Below, one piece after another: positions 1-6,779 of a stretch of DNA of 7,498 nt (the first letter of the stretch is position 1; every line of letters begins with the position of its first letter). Source of the stretch: an uncultured Planctomycetaceae bacterium (GTDB lineage Bacteria > Planctomycetota > Planctomycetia > Planctomycetales > Planctomycetaceae). Where the stretch lies: contig CAIJTL010000924.1 in NCBI GenBank assembly GCA_903823545.1, positions 1 to 7,498 on the forward strand. Reading direction: 5' to 3'. A model generated the notes under the pieces. It worked only from the letters and a program-made list of their open reading frames with translations, was not told the DNA's origin and made no database searches. The position numbers and the translations under genes are program-made.

Positions 1-1274
1 ACTTTTTGCAGCTCAGTTCGAGCGAGTTGGGTCCACAGTTGAAAACGATGTCTGAACAACGTTTGGCTTATGCCAATTCCAGGCAGCAAATTCTTCAATC
101 TCAATTTGATACTGAAATGCAACAGGCACTCGGCCAAAACGACCTGATGTTGAAAATCGAACTTGTTGATTTGGATCGAAAACGTTTGGCGACGTACGAT
201 GAAGCGTTGGCGAAAAAAATCAGTGACCTCGAAATGGGTGCGGACAAAGGAGTCAAGATTTCGCCGACGAAAATGGCTCGCCCGGCAACCGCTCCTTCAT
301 CACCGCGTCTCGTGATGGTCTTCGCAATCTGTTTGGTCCTGGGGGTCGGCGGTGGCATGGGACTGATCTATCTCCTGGATGTTCTCGATGATCGCTTCCG
401 ATCGCCAGATGAATTGCGAATGCAGTTGGGTGTTCCCGTCTTGGCGATGGTTCGAGCCATGCAGCCGACAGGTGGTACTGGAGCCGATGCGATTCAGTGT
501 TTCGCGAAGCCTAATGGAGTTGAGACCGAAGCGTTTCGGACGCTGCGAACGGCGATCTCTTTCGCCGATCATTCGACTCAACGGATCGTGGTGACCAGTA
601 CCGAACCGGGTGACGGCAAGACGACCGTGATGTCGAACCTTGCGGTCGCATTCGCGCAGTCGGGCAAAAAGACGCTACTCATCGACGCCGATATGCGCCG
701 TCCAGGTATGACCACGTTGCTGAACCTCAAAGGTCAAGCGGGGCTGTCACAGATCTTGCGCGATGAACGGCCAGTGGGAGTCAGTGCGGTTGACAATTTG
801 GTGGCTCAAGTCGTTCCCGGTTTGGATGTCATTCCCTCGGGCTCGCGTCCAAGCAATCCGGCAGAATTGCTTTCGAGCGAACGATTCTCAGAACTTTTGG
901 CGTGGGCCGAGACGGTCTATGACCAAATCCTTGTCGACGCACCGCCGGTCTTGGCAGTTGCTGACCCAATCATCATTGGTCGAATGGTTGATGGTGCCGT
1001 TCTTGTAGTGCGACCAGACAAGAATCGCCGACGCATGGTCATTCGTGCGGCAGAGGCGTTCTCAACAGTCGAAGTCAATTTGATGGGGGTGGTTGTCAAT
1101 CACCTGTCGAGCGAGTCGTCCGGAGACTACTACGGCTACGGCTACGGCTACGGTTATGGCTATGGCTACGGCTACGGCTACGGGCATGACGATGCCGTGG
1201 CTGGAGTGTCTGAAGCGGACGCTGACGCGGAAACGTATCCAGAGGCGGAAATGAACCATCGTCGGGCAGCGTAG
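1..1274 (+). CDS. Wzc/GumC-type BY-kinase (polysaccharide co-polymerase plus tyrosine kinase), 5' partial
   Basis: Inner-membrane chain-length regulator fused to a bacterial tyrosine autokinase, which controls polymerisation and export of exopolysaccharide or capsule. The frame is open to the left edge, so the first membrane helix and most of the periplasmic Wzz domain lie outside; the TTG at 6 is not a credible start. Residues below count from that TTG. Visible in order: a charged helical, probably coiled-coil stretch (15-80); a Pro-containing segment before the membrane (86-100); a second membrane helix (102-124); an EX2RX2R motif (E175, R178, R181) known to mediate BY-kinase oligomerisation; Walker A GDGKTT (202-207); Walker A' LLIDADMRRP (224-233); Walker B ILVDAPP (308-314); and a tyrosine-rich tail with ten Tyr (375-393), the usual autophosphorylation site. 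The motifs are complete, so the kinase should be active. The next gene, a Wzy_C protein, is 67 nt downstream and likely in the same operon. The family call is very sure; the polysaccharide made is unknown. Confidence 0.95.
   Translation, partial: FLQLSSSELGPQLKTMSEQRLAYANSRQQILQSQFDTEMQQALGQNDLMLKIELVDLDRKRLATYDEALAKKISDLEMGADKGVKISPTKMARPATAPSSPRLVMVFAICLVLGVGGGMGLIYLLDVLDDRFRSPDELRMQLGVPVLAMVRAMQPTGGTGADAIQCFAKPNGVETEAFRTLRTAISFADHSTQRIVVTSTEPGDGKTTVMSNLAVAFAQSGKKTLLIDADMRRPGMTTLLNLKGQAGLSQILRDERPVGVSAVDNLVAQVVPGLDVIPSGSRPSNPAELLSSERFSELLAWAETVYDQILVDAPPVLAVADPIIIGRMVDGAVLVVRPDKNRRRMVIRAAEAFSTVEVNLMGVVVNHLSSESSGDYYGYGYGYGYGYGYGYGYGHDDAVAGVSEADADAETYPEAEMNHRRAA
1128..1184 (+). repeat. In-frame GGCTAC hexanucleotide repeat encoding a Tyr-Gly tail
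   Basis: From 1128 the kinase reads Tyr-Tyr and then alternates Gly and Tyr to a final Gly at 1182-1184: ten Tyr and nine Gly in all. At DNA level this is a near-perfect tandem of the 6-bp unit GGCTAC. The only deviations are synonymous third positions, GGT at 1152 and TAT at 1155 and 1161, plus the last GGG. Each unit adds two residues, so slippage would change the number of phosphorylatable tyrosines without shifting the frame. Tyrosine clusters at this place are known for the family; the regular GY alternation and any length variation are respectively seen and inferred. Confidence 0.9.
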
Positions 1275-1330
1275 GAATTAGGGACAAGCAGAGGAGAGAG
1301 GTGCCCAAAGTGGCCATTCTCCTACACACA

Positions 1331-1335
1331 GGAGG
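1331..1335 (+). promoter_or_regulatory. Shine-Dalgarno GGAGG for the Wzy_C-TPR gene
   Basis: GGAGG lies 6 nt before the ATG at 1342, a near-ideal ribosome-binding site. It fixes the start of the long downstream gene. A second purine-rich stretch (GAGGAGAGAGG, 1291-1301) lies further upstream but is too far from the ATG to serve it. Confidence 0.8.
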
Positions 1336-1341
1336 TCGAAG

Positions 1342-4119
1342 ATGCCCACGAGTTTGTCTCACAAGAGTCGTCGCACGCGATCTCACCGAGCGTCGGACTC
1401 AACTTCATCATCAGAGAATGTCGTTGATCGGTGCTCGAAGCTGGTGATTGATGCCGCGTTGATGTCGAGCGTATTTGTCGTTCCGTTTCTTTTGGGTGGT
1501 CGGATTGCATGGGGCCAATTCGCCCTTTCGGCATGCGCGATCGTTGCGGCGTTAGCGTGGTCGGTCGGCCTATTATTTGGGAAGCGACCAACGTGGACGG
1601 TGACATGGGTGGAACCGTTATTACTCGGTGCGATCGGCGTCGGGCTGTTGCAGGTCACTCCGTTGCCACCCAGTCTTTTGGGCGTGCTTTCGCCGCATCA
1701 CTATGCCTTGTTGCCCTTGTGGTCTGGAGCTACCGATGCGGCAAGCTCACTTGGGGAATGGCGAACGCTGTCATTGAATGTGGGCGAAACTCAAGCGGCG
1801 ATTGTCGTTAGTTTTAGCTATGTGTTGTTGTTCTATGTGGCGACTCAACGCATTCAACGAGTTCGTGATGTCGAGCAAATGCTGCGATGGGTCGCTGGCG
1901 CATCAGCGATGATGGCAATATTTGGTCTCACACAATGGGTGACAAACAACGGCAAGTTCGGTTGGTTCTATGAATATCCGCTGACAGACACTTGGCATCG
2001 TTTGAAAGGAGCTTTCACCAACCGGAATCACTTCGCACAATTTTTGGTGCTTGGTTGTGGTCCGTTGCTGTGGTGGATCGCCCGATTGTTGGAAGAACGA
2101 CAAGCTGGTTCCGGAACCTTTGGAAGTTCATCGAAGACAGCAAGTGTTAACAACAGCGACACCGTGTTTGCTGGATTGCTGGTGGCATTTGGTGTCCTGT
2201 TATTCGCGGCGATGTTCTCGTTATCTCGCGGTGGAATGTTAGCGATGGGTGTCTCCTTGGTGGTGATGCTGGGAGCCCTGTTTCGGATCGGAGTGTTGTC
2301 CGGCCGAGTGATGATCTCGATGTTAGGAATCACGTTGATTGCGGGGAGTCTCTTTGCTTGGTTTGGTTATGAAAAAGTGACCAAGCGACTCGACAATTGG
2401 GAGTCCGATTCACGATTGGCAATTTGGCAGGCAAACCTCCAAGTCTTTGGTGACTTTCCACTGTTTGGAACGGGCTTAGGGAGTCACGCTGAAGCGTATC
2501 CGTTGTATTACGATCCGCCGTTTGCCGAAGCTGAGTTCACACATGCAGAAAACAGCTATCTTCAAATCGCGTCCGAATCGGGTGCCGTTGGAATAGGCTT
2601 GCTGTTGTTGAGTGGCCTGTGTGTGGCGACTTGGTGCATCCGCAGTCAGCGAGAAAACGTTGATCGTCGAATTCGAGTGCTGTCAGCGGCCATCACCGCG
2701 AGCCTAGCTGCGAATGCCGTTCATGCAGCATTCGACTTTGTCTGGTACGTGCCTGGATTGATGACGGTCATCCTGCTTTTGGTGGCGTGTGTACGACGAC
2801 TCGATCAATTGGCATTGGCCGAGGCATCGAATCAGAATCGGCCAGCGCTCGCCGAAGAATCGAACGAACTGGCGACGCAGCCCTCACCAGCGATTCCGCG
2901 TATGCTGGGCCTGCTATCGGGCGCGGGAATTTGCGGCATCGCGTTGTGGATGGTTCCTCAATTGAATCAAACGATCGGAGCCGAACCGTATTGGTTTACG
3001 TACCTGAGGCTGATTCACGCGAATAACTCAGAAGAACAGGGAACATCGGCCAGCCCGCATGACGACGAAGAAGATCAAACCGAACAAGCGCAGATCGAGC
3101 GATTCAAGCGGCGTGTTGCAGCACTGAGCCAAGCGGCAAAACATAATCCGGCGAACGCGCGAACGCACTTACGATTGGCATCGGCTTACCTGACGGCTTT
3201 CGAGCACTTGCAGAAGAGCAGTGAAAATCCAATGTCGCTGGCTCAGTTGCGTGATACTGCTTTGACCGCGCAATTCAAATCGGTCGACGAAATGCGTGCT
3301 TGGTTAGATCGAGCCGTTGGTCCGAATTTGAAGTATCTCGATGCCGCCGCCAAACACGCTACGAAATCACTCCAAATTTGCCCCTTGCAAGGACAAGGTT
3401 ATGTCCATTTGGCAGAACTCCAGTTCTTGCGTGATCTTGATCCAAGTCATCCAAAAGACTTCCTGAAACAGGCACACTTGGTTCGCCCGTTTTCCGCGCA
3501 AGTGCAGTTTGTCGTTGGGCGTGAAGCGTTAATCGAAGGAAAACTGGAAGAAGCTCTGGTGGCTTGGAAAGAAGCCTTTCACACCAGTCGAGCTTATCAG
3601 GATCAAATTCTTGATCAGTTGGTTGGGACCGCTCCTGCGGATCTCGTTTTGAAAAGTTTGGAACCGAACGTTGACGAGTTAGAGCGGTTGGAAATTCGCT
3701 ATCGCGAGCAGCCGGAATCGGAGCATTTCGTCGTAGTGCGTGCTCTAGCGACCGCTCTGAAAGAAGACGCAGACAAGCCAGAATGTGCGCGACCAATCGA
3801 GCGCATTCTCGCAGCTGCCGTCGCCTTCACACGTCTCAATGAATTGACCGAAGCGGATCTTTGTTTCCGAAAAGCCATTGAAAAGGATCGCAGTTCCTTG
3901 GCTGCTCGACGAGGCTATGGGGTCTTTCTTTATCACCAACAACAATTCGCCCGAGCAGCGGAGCATCTTCAATGGTGTGCCCGTATGAATCCAACGGACG
4001 GCTCGTTGAGAAAGTTGGCAGAGGACGCCACGAATCGTAGCTTGCGATATGAAAGCCCGATTCTTCCGGCTGAATTTCGCGCTTTAGGAACGAAGTCGAA
4101 GCGACCAACAAATCGATAA
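1342..4119 (+). CDS. O-antigen ligase/polymerase family (Wzy_C) membrane protein with C-terminal TPR domain
   Basis: A 925-residue integral membrane protein that likely transfers or polymerises undecaprenyl-linked glycans at the periplasmic face. The N-terminus is basic and Ser-rich (1-30), followed by roughly a dozen hydrophobic segments between about 35 and 540. Wzy_C hallmarks are present: GAFTNRNHFA (223-232), SRGG (295-298), a loop with R358 and FGTGLGSH (375-382), HAENSYLQ (401-408), then HAAFDF (461-466) in the following membrane segments. After an acidic linker (about 562-585) comes a helical region of TPR-like repeats, clearest at 722-750, 823-851 and 855-886 (the last with Tyr/Ala and a closing NPTDG). 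A plain ligase is about 400-450 residues, so the TPR half is an added module, probably periplasmic and a docking platform. It is 67 nt behind the BY-kinase with its own strong ribosome-binding site, so cotranscription is likely. Family members include O-antigen ligases (WaaL), polymerases (Wzy) and protein O-oligosaccharyltransferases (PglL/PilO); sequence alone does not choose between them. Confidence 0.9.
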   Translation: MPTSLSHKSRRTRSHRASDSTSSSENVVDRCSKLVIDAALMSSVFVVPFLLGGRIAWGQFALSACAIVAALAWSVGLLFGKRPTWTVTWVEPLLLGAIGVGLLQVTPLPPSLLGVLSPHHYALLPLWSGATDAASSLGEWRTLSLNVGETQAAIVVSFSYVLLFYVATQRIQRVRDVEQMLRWVAGASAMMAIFGLTQWVTNNGKFGWFYEYPLTDTWHRLKGAFTNRNHFAQFLVLGCGPLLWWIARLLEERQAGSGTFGSSSKTASVNNSDTVFAGLLVAFGVLLFAAMFSLSRGGMLAMGVSLVVMLGALFRIGVLSGRVMISMLGITLIAGSLFAWFGYEKVTKRLDNWESDSRLAIWQANLQVFGDFPLFGTGLGSHAEAYPLYYDPPFAEAEFTHAENSYLQIASESGAVGIGLLLLSGLCVATWCIRSQRENVDRRIRVLSAAITASLAANAVHAAFDFVWYVPGLMTVILLLVACVRRLDQLALAEASNQNRPALAEESNELATQPSPAIPRMLGLLSGAGICGIALWMVPQLNQTIGAEPYWFTYLRLIHANNSEEQGTSASPHDDEEDQTEQAQIERFKRRVAALSQAAKHNPANARTHLRLASAYLTAFEHLQKSSENPMSLAQLRDTALTAQFKSVDEMRAWLDRAVGPNLKYLDAAAKHATKSLQICPLQGQGYVHLAELQFLRDLDPSHPKDFLKQAHLVRPFSAQVQFVVGREALIEGKLEEALVAWKEAFHTSRAYQDQILDQLVGTAPADLVLKSLEPNVDELERLEIRYREQPESEHFVVVRALATALKEDADKPECARPIERILAAAVAFTRLNELTEADLCFRKAIEKDRSSLAARRGYGVFLYHQQQFARAAEHLQWCARMNPTDGSLRKLAEDATNRSLRYESPILPAEFRALGTKSKRPTNR

Positions 4120-4237
4120 GGCTCGTTGTCGGATGGAGTCGCACAAAAGTCAGAGCGGGCAAATCTCATTGTTGGCGGACAACGGGTAGCTTGGGGCGAG
4201 TTGGCGAGATAGGGCTTGGGAACCTAATTGTTTCGGT

Positions 4238-4297
4238 GGTGAGCAGCACAAAAGCCGATCCCAATGGGAAACCGCAGGTCGGACGGAGCCGCTCATC
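4238..4297 (+). promoter_or_regulatory. Candidate structured leader ending at the PAP2 start codon
   Basis: A possible RNA fold just before the GTG at 4298. Outer stem: GGTGAGC (4238-4244) pairs with GCTCATC (4291-4297), 7 bp with one G-U, extendable into the start codon by further G-U pairs. Inner stem: CCGATC (4255-4260) pairs with GGTCGG (4277-4282), with a competing small hairpin TCCC-AAT-GGGA (4259-4269). The probable Shine-Dalgarno GGAG (4285-4288) sits between the two stems, 9 nt before the GTG. The pairing is seen. A regulatory role is inference, and the element does not match a riboswitch class I can recognise; cyclic-di-GMP-I and cobalamin motifs were considered and do not fit. Confidence 0.3.
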
Positions 4298-5422
4298 GTG
4301 CGCAATTTGCTGGGATCTTTGATTGTTTCCCCACGTGACTCACGTCTCCGAGTCTGCATTTTGTTATTCGGCTCTCTCGGTTGCTTGTTGGCTTCCGCGA
4401 TGACCGTGACCGCGAACGAACCGCTCTTTCAACCGGTTCCGGCGAGTTCGTCACTGAGTGAATCAGCGTCAATCATCTTCGCAAAAGAGGATGATTCGTG
4501 GGTGCCCAGTTCTTGGTTAAAAGCAAATCGCAATTCAAAATGGACGCGGTTTGAAGATCGTCAAGCAGCCTCTTCTGGAGTCGTTGCAAAGAATTCGCTT
4601 TCAAGTCATTTATGGTTGCACGATCAACCCCCAGCCTGCTTCCCGTGTTCCGCAACACATTGCGCGACGGATCAAAGTGAGTGCCAAGCGTCGAGCGATA
4701 ATGACTGCGAGAGTTGTTGCCGTTCGATCTCGCTGAAAGAAGATTTGCGTCACTGCACATTCACGCTTTGGGAAGATGCCAAAGGAATCGTGAATTGGAA
4801 CAATACTCTCATTTTGGGAGCCGCAGCGGGGCTCGCGATTGCGTTCCGTGAAGGTGATGCGGACCGCGAAGTTCGCGAATGGGTTGATAAGCATCCGAAT
4901 CGCTGGGGGAGCACAGGACATACATTGGGCGAGTTCGGAAACTTTGCGTTTCAAGCACCAGTGCTGGTTGGCGTCTATGGATATTCTGTATGGGCTCAGG
5001 ACGAAGAGTTGCACGACCTGATGGGGACGATGCTGAGTGCTTACACAATCACTGGAGTAAGCACCGTCCTACTCAAGCTGGCTGTGAACAGCGATCGACC
5101 GTCAGACAAATGGAACAACGGCCATTACGGATTTCCCTCATATCACACGGCGAGCAGCTTCACGATTGCCGCCGTTTTGGATGAATACTACGGCTGCTGG
5201 GTAGGGCTTCCGGCGTATGCCTTGGCAGGAGCAATTGGGTACAGCCGCATTGACGAGCAGGACCACGATCTCTCTGACGTTGTCTTCGGAGGTGCGATGG
5301 GCTTCGTGATCGGCAAGGCAGTTGCAGGGCGGCATATCTGCGGAAATTCACGGCTCAAGTTCACTTCCTACGTGCATCCGACAGACGGAACTCCCGGAGT
5401 GGCCTGCGAAGCGCGGTTCTGA
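4298..5422 (+). CDS. PAP2-superfamily phosphatase, secreted or membrane-bound, with a cysteine-rich N-terminal segment
   Basis: A 374-residue phosphatidic-acid-phosphatase-type (PAP2) protein that probably hydrolyses a lipid phosphate or diphosphate outside the cytoplasmic membrane. All three catalytic motifs are present: K260-X6-R267-P268; P280-S281-Y282-H283 (the usual PSGH has Tyr for Gly); and S316-R317-X5-H323-X3-D327. An N-terminal signal or anchor (hydrophobic about 19-34, with possible cleavage after ASA or near TAN at 38-40) supports the GTG at 4298, because the first internal ATG (M35) would remove it. GGAG at 4285-4288 is an acceptable ribosome-binding site. Between signal and domain, residues 114-153 hold eight cysteines, including C140-C141, which is unusual for this family. 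Membrane-like segments flank the motifs (about 170-183, 218-232, 243-261, 300-315, 328-342). It lies 178 nt after the Wzy_C gene, so a link to undecaprenyl diphosphate recycling is plausible but unproven; a phospholipid phosphatase is the main alternative. Confidence 0.88.
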   Translation: MRNLLGSLIVSPRDSRLRVCILLFGSLGCLLASAMTVTANEPLFQPVPASSSLSESASIIFAKEDDSWVPSSWLKANRNSKWTRFEDRQAASSGVVAKNSLSSHLWLHDQPPACFPCSATHCATDQSECQASSDNDCESCCRSISLKEDLRHCTFTLWEDAKGIVNWNNTLILGAAAGLAIAFREGDADREVREWVDKHPNRWGSTGHTLGEFGNFAFQAPVLVGVYGYSVWAQDEELHDLMGTMLSAYTITGVSTVLLKLAVNSDRPSDKWNNGHYGFPSYHTASSFTIAAVLDEYYGCWVGLPAYALAGAIGYSRIDEQDHDLSDVVFGGAMGFVIGKAVAGRHICGNSRLKFTSYVHPTDGTPGVACEARF

Positions 5423-5467
5423 GTTGAGCCGCAAGAAGTCAACTGCTTCCCTGGCAGCGTTATCGCG

Positions 5468-5878
5468 TTACGAATCGCGTCGCAGGTAGCCCGCTGACGA
5501 ATCGAAGTATTTGCGACGACGGCGTTGTTTTTCAGGAGAAGGTGCGGTCGCTTGTTGCAGGTCTGCGAGATTGGCTGCACAGACGCGGCAGCCGACTGTT
5601 TCTGAATGAAATCGGACATACTCCTGCGGGCCAGCGTCGAGTGCTTCCAACAAGTAGGCTCCCAATTGGCTGCGAGTCGGGCAACTCAATCGCTCGCGAC
5701 GCCAGACTTCGCCGACGGTGAAGCCGCCTTGATCGCGTTCGCGCGCCAGCAACGCGAGTTCTTCTCGCAGCGGCTCTGATTCTCGAAGCGTTTGTTCGAC
5801 CGCAGCCATCCGCTCGGATGGCAATTGCTCTGCCAAATAAGCCAGCAACACTTCGCGGCTATAAGTGTGAGAAGACAT
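5468..5878 (-). CDS. Small zinc-finger (anti-sigma-like) protein
   Basis: A 136-residue protein resembling ZAS/zf-HC2 anti-sigma domains, which bind ECF sigma factors in the cytoplasm. Two related halves can be seen. The first (about 7-46) has the helical [11 protein letters not shown]...LREELALL pattern but no cysteine or histidine at the metal positions. The second (about 66-107) keeps C66, H91, C97 and C100, as H-X5-C-X2-C followed by AANLADL; the classical ZAS spacing is H-X3-C-X2-C. The tail is basic (RRRRK at 119-123). No membrane helix is seen, so it would be soluble. The ATG at 5878 is chosen over an upstream in-frame TTG (5899) because GGAG lies 6 nt before it. No sigma factor gene is in the window. 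It is divergent from the peroxiredoxin and convergent with the PAP2 gene, 45 nt away. The family is fairly sure from the pattern; the partner is unknown. Confidence 0.65.
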   Translation of the reverse strand: MSSHTYSREVLLAYLAEQLPSERMAAVEQTLRESEPLREELALLARERDQGGFTVGEVWRRERLSCPTRSQLGAYLLEALDAGPQEYVRFHSETVGCRVCAANLADLQQATAPSPEKQRRRRKYFDSSAGYLRRDS

Positions 5879-5884
5879 ACAGAA

Positions 5885-5888
5885 CTCC
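5885..5888 (-). promoter_or_regulatory. Shine-Dalgarno GGAG for the zinc-finger gene
   Basis: On the - strand GGAG precedes the ATG at 5878 by 6 nt. It decides between this ATG and the in-frame TTG 21 nt upstream, which would place the ribosome-binding site inside the coding region. Confidence 0.6.
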
Positions 5889-5936
5889 GACCTCGCCAAC
5901 TTTCAAAAGCGAACGGAGTATGCCGACCGACCGCCA

Positions 5937-5969
5937 AACTCAGCAAGCCGTCTGAGTTGCAGTCTGAGT
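5937..5969 (+). repeat. Short inverted and direct repeats in the divergent promoter region
   Basis: In the 172-nt gap between two divergent starts (5878 and 6051), AACTCAG (5937-5943) and CTGAGTT (5952-5958) form a perfect 7-bp inverted repeat with an 8-nt spacer. GTCTGAGT then occurs twice in direct orientation with a 12-nt period (5950-5957 and 5962-5969). Three copies of one half-site placed between divergent genes suggest an operator. This is inference; no regulator is identified and I could not place a convincing -35/-10 pair. The rest of the gap shows only a small CGAC-AAT-GTCG palindrome (5978-5988). Confidence 0.35.
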
Positions 5970-6036
5970 CAGTCCGACGACAATGTCGCATCGCTTTCGG
6001 TGACGTTCGTCCGAGAGCGATGTTTCTCTCATTCTG

Positions 6037-6043
6037 AAAGGGG
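6037..6043 (+). promoter_or_regulatory. Shine-Dalgarno AAAGGGG for the peroxiredoxin
   Basis: A purine run AAAGGGG ends 7 nt before the GTG at 6051. It supports this start over the in-frame GTG at 6000, which would add 17 residues not found in the family and has no good ribosome-binding site. Confidence 0.65.
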
Positions 6044-6050
6044 TTCTGCT

Positions 6051-6641
6051 GTGTCGACTCTCGTGCAAAATCCGGCTCCCGAATTTTCGGCGAAGGCGGT
6101 AGACGGTGGTAAGTTTCGCCAAGTGACTTTGTCTGAATTCAAGGGCAAGTACGTCGTTCTGTTTTTCTATCCGCTCGACTTCACGTTCGTCTGCCCGACC
6201 GAAATCACGGCATTCAGCGACAAGGCGGACGAGTTCGCCAAACGCAATTGCCAAGTGCTCGGTGTGTCGGTCGATAGCCACTACACGCACCTCGCTTGGA
6301 CTAACGTGCCACGCGAGCAGGGTGGCCTTGGCGAGATCAAGTACCCGTTGATCGCAGATCTGACCAAGTCGATCGCTCGCGATTACGGCGTGTTGATCGA
6401 AGGTGCGGGAATCGCTCTGCGAGGTCTGTTCCTGATCGACAAGGCGGGGGTCGTGCGACATCAGTTGATCAACGACCTGCCGCTCGGACGGAGCGTCGAC
6501 GAAGCGATCCGCATGCTCGATGCGTTGCAGTTCTTCGAGACAAACGGCGAAGTCTGCCCAGCGAATTGGAAGCCGGGCTCAGCGACGATTAAGCCTGATC
6601 CAGAGGGTTCGAAGAAGTACTTCGAGCAATGCACAAAGTAG
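6051..6641 (+). CDS. Typical 2-Cys peroxiredoxin (AhpC/Prx1 subfamily)
   Basis: A 196-residue cytosolic thiol peroxidase that reduces hydrogen peroxide, organic hydroperoxides and peroxynitrite, and is recycled by thioredoxin or AhpF-type partners. With the GTG start the protein begins [14 protein letters not shown], the normal beginning for this subfamily. The active site is [11 protein letters not shown] with P41, T45 and peroxidatic C48; the conserved Arg is R124. The resolving cysteine is C169 in [16 protein letters not shown] motif (91-94) and a C-terminal YF (190-191) are both present; in eukaryotic Prx1-type enzymes these two mark sensitivity to hyperoxidation. An extra C194 lies near the end. 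Length and motifs are those of an intact enzyme. No reductase gene is adjacent. It diverges from the zinc-finger gene and is followed by a large inverted repeat. The family is certain; the gene symbol is left blank because ahpC and prx names are used interchangeably here. Confidence 0.96.
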   Translation: MSTLVQNPAPEFSAKAVDGGKFRQVTLSEFKGKYVVLFFYPLDFTFVCPTEITAFSDKADEFAKRNCQVLGVSVDSHYTHLAWTNVPREQGGLGEIKYPLIADLTKSIARDYGVLIEGAGIALRGLFLIDKAGVVRHQLINDLPLGRSVDEAIRMLDALQFFETNGEVCPANWKPGSATIKPDPEGSKKYFEQCTK

Positions 6642-6674
6642 TTGCTTGAGCGACTGAGAAAAACTCAATGCACT

Positions 6675-6744
6675 GGTGAACCGGAGGGCTTTAGCCCCCG
6701 GACTTCTTCGATGTTGTCCGGGAGCTAACGCTCTCCGGCTCACC
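6675..6744. repeat. REP-like intergenic inverted repeat (29-nt arms, 12-nt loop)
   Basis: Arms 6675-6703 and 6716-6744 are complementary at 25 of 29 positions, with one further G-U pair, around a 12-nt loop (6704-6715). Each arm also has its own smaller dyad: GGGCTTTAGCCC in the left (6686-6697) and GAGCTAACGCTC in the right (6722-6733). This nested layout, starting 33 nt after the peroxiredoxin stop and ending 35 nt before the next gene, is typical of repetitive extragenic palindromes. It could also act as a transcription terminator or mRNA stabiliser for the peroxiredoxin, though no clear T-run follows the stem. The pairing is directly seen; that the unit recurs elsewhere in the genome is inference. 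Confidence 0.7.
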
Positions 6745-6779
6745 TTGTTTCGTGAATGTCTCTAACGAGATTGCTTTGC

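Noticed and set aside
1292..1323. Hairpin AGGAGA/TCTCCT between the kinase and Wzy_C genes
   Set aside because: Only a 6-bp stem around a 20-nt loop with no T-run; too weak to call as terminator or attenuator.
3359..3796. A 145-codon open frame on the - strand inside the TPR half
   Set aside because: It is antisense to a well-supported TPR coding region and its product looks like random composition.
4124..4184. CGTTGTC and GACAACG inverted arms after the Wzy_C stop
   Set aside because: The 7-bp arms are 47 nt apart and have no terminator-like tail; such pairs are common by chance.
4150..4297. Cyclic-di-GMP-I or cobalamin riboswitch in the PAP2 leader
   Set aside because: Fragments such as GGGCAAA and GGGAACC recall these classes, but the conserved core order, tetraloop and stems are not present.
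5422..5444. AGTTGA/TCAACT stem in the convergent gap as a bidirectional terminator
   Set aside because: Six base pairs with an 11-nt loop and no T or A tracts; not convincing.
5958..5985. A sigma-70-like promoter (TTGCAG and ACAATG) before the peroxiredoxin
   Set aside because: Both boxes match poorly, and promoter consensus in this group is too uncertain to support a call.
6000..6050. An N-terminal extension of the peroxiredoxin from the GTG at 6000
   Set aside because: The 17 added residues do not fit the family, and the start at 6051 has a better ribosome-binding site.
5940..6461. A 173-codon open frame on the - strand opposite the peroxiredoxin
   Set aside because: It mirrors a certain peroxiredoxin gene, shows no recognisable motif or ribosome-binding site, and is explained by codon bias.
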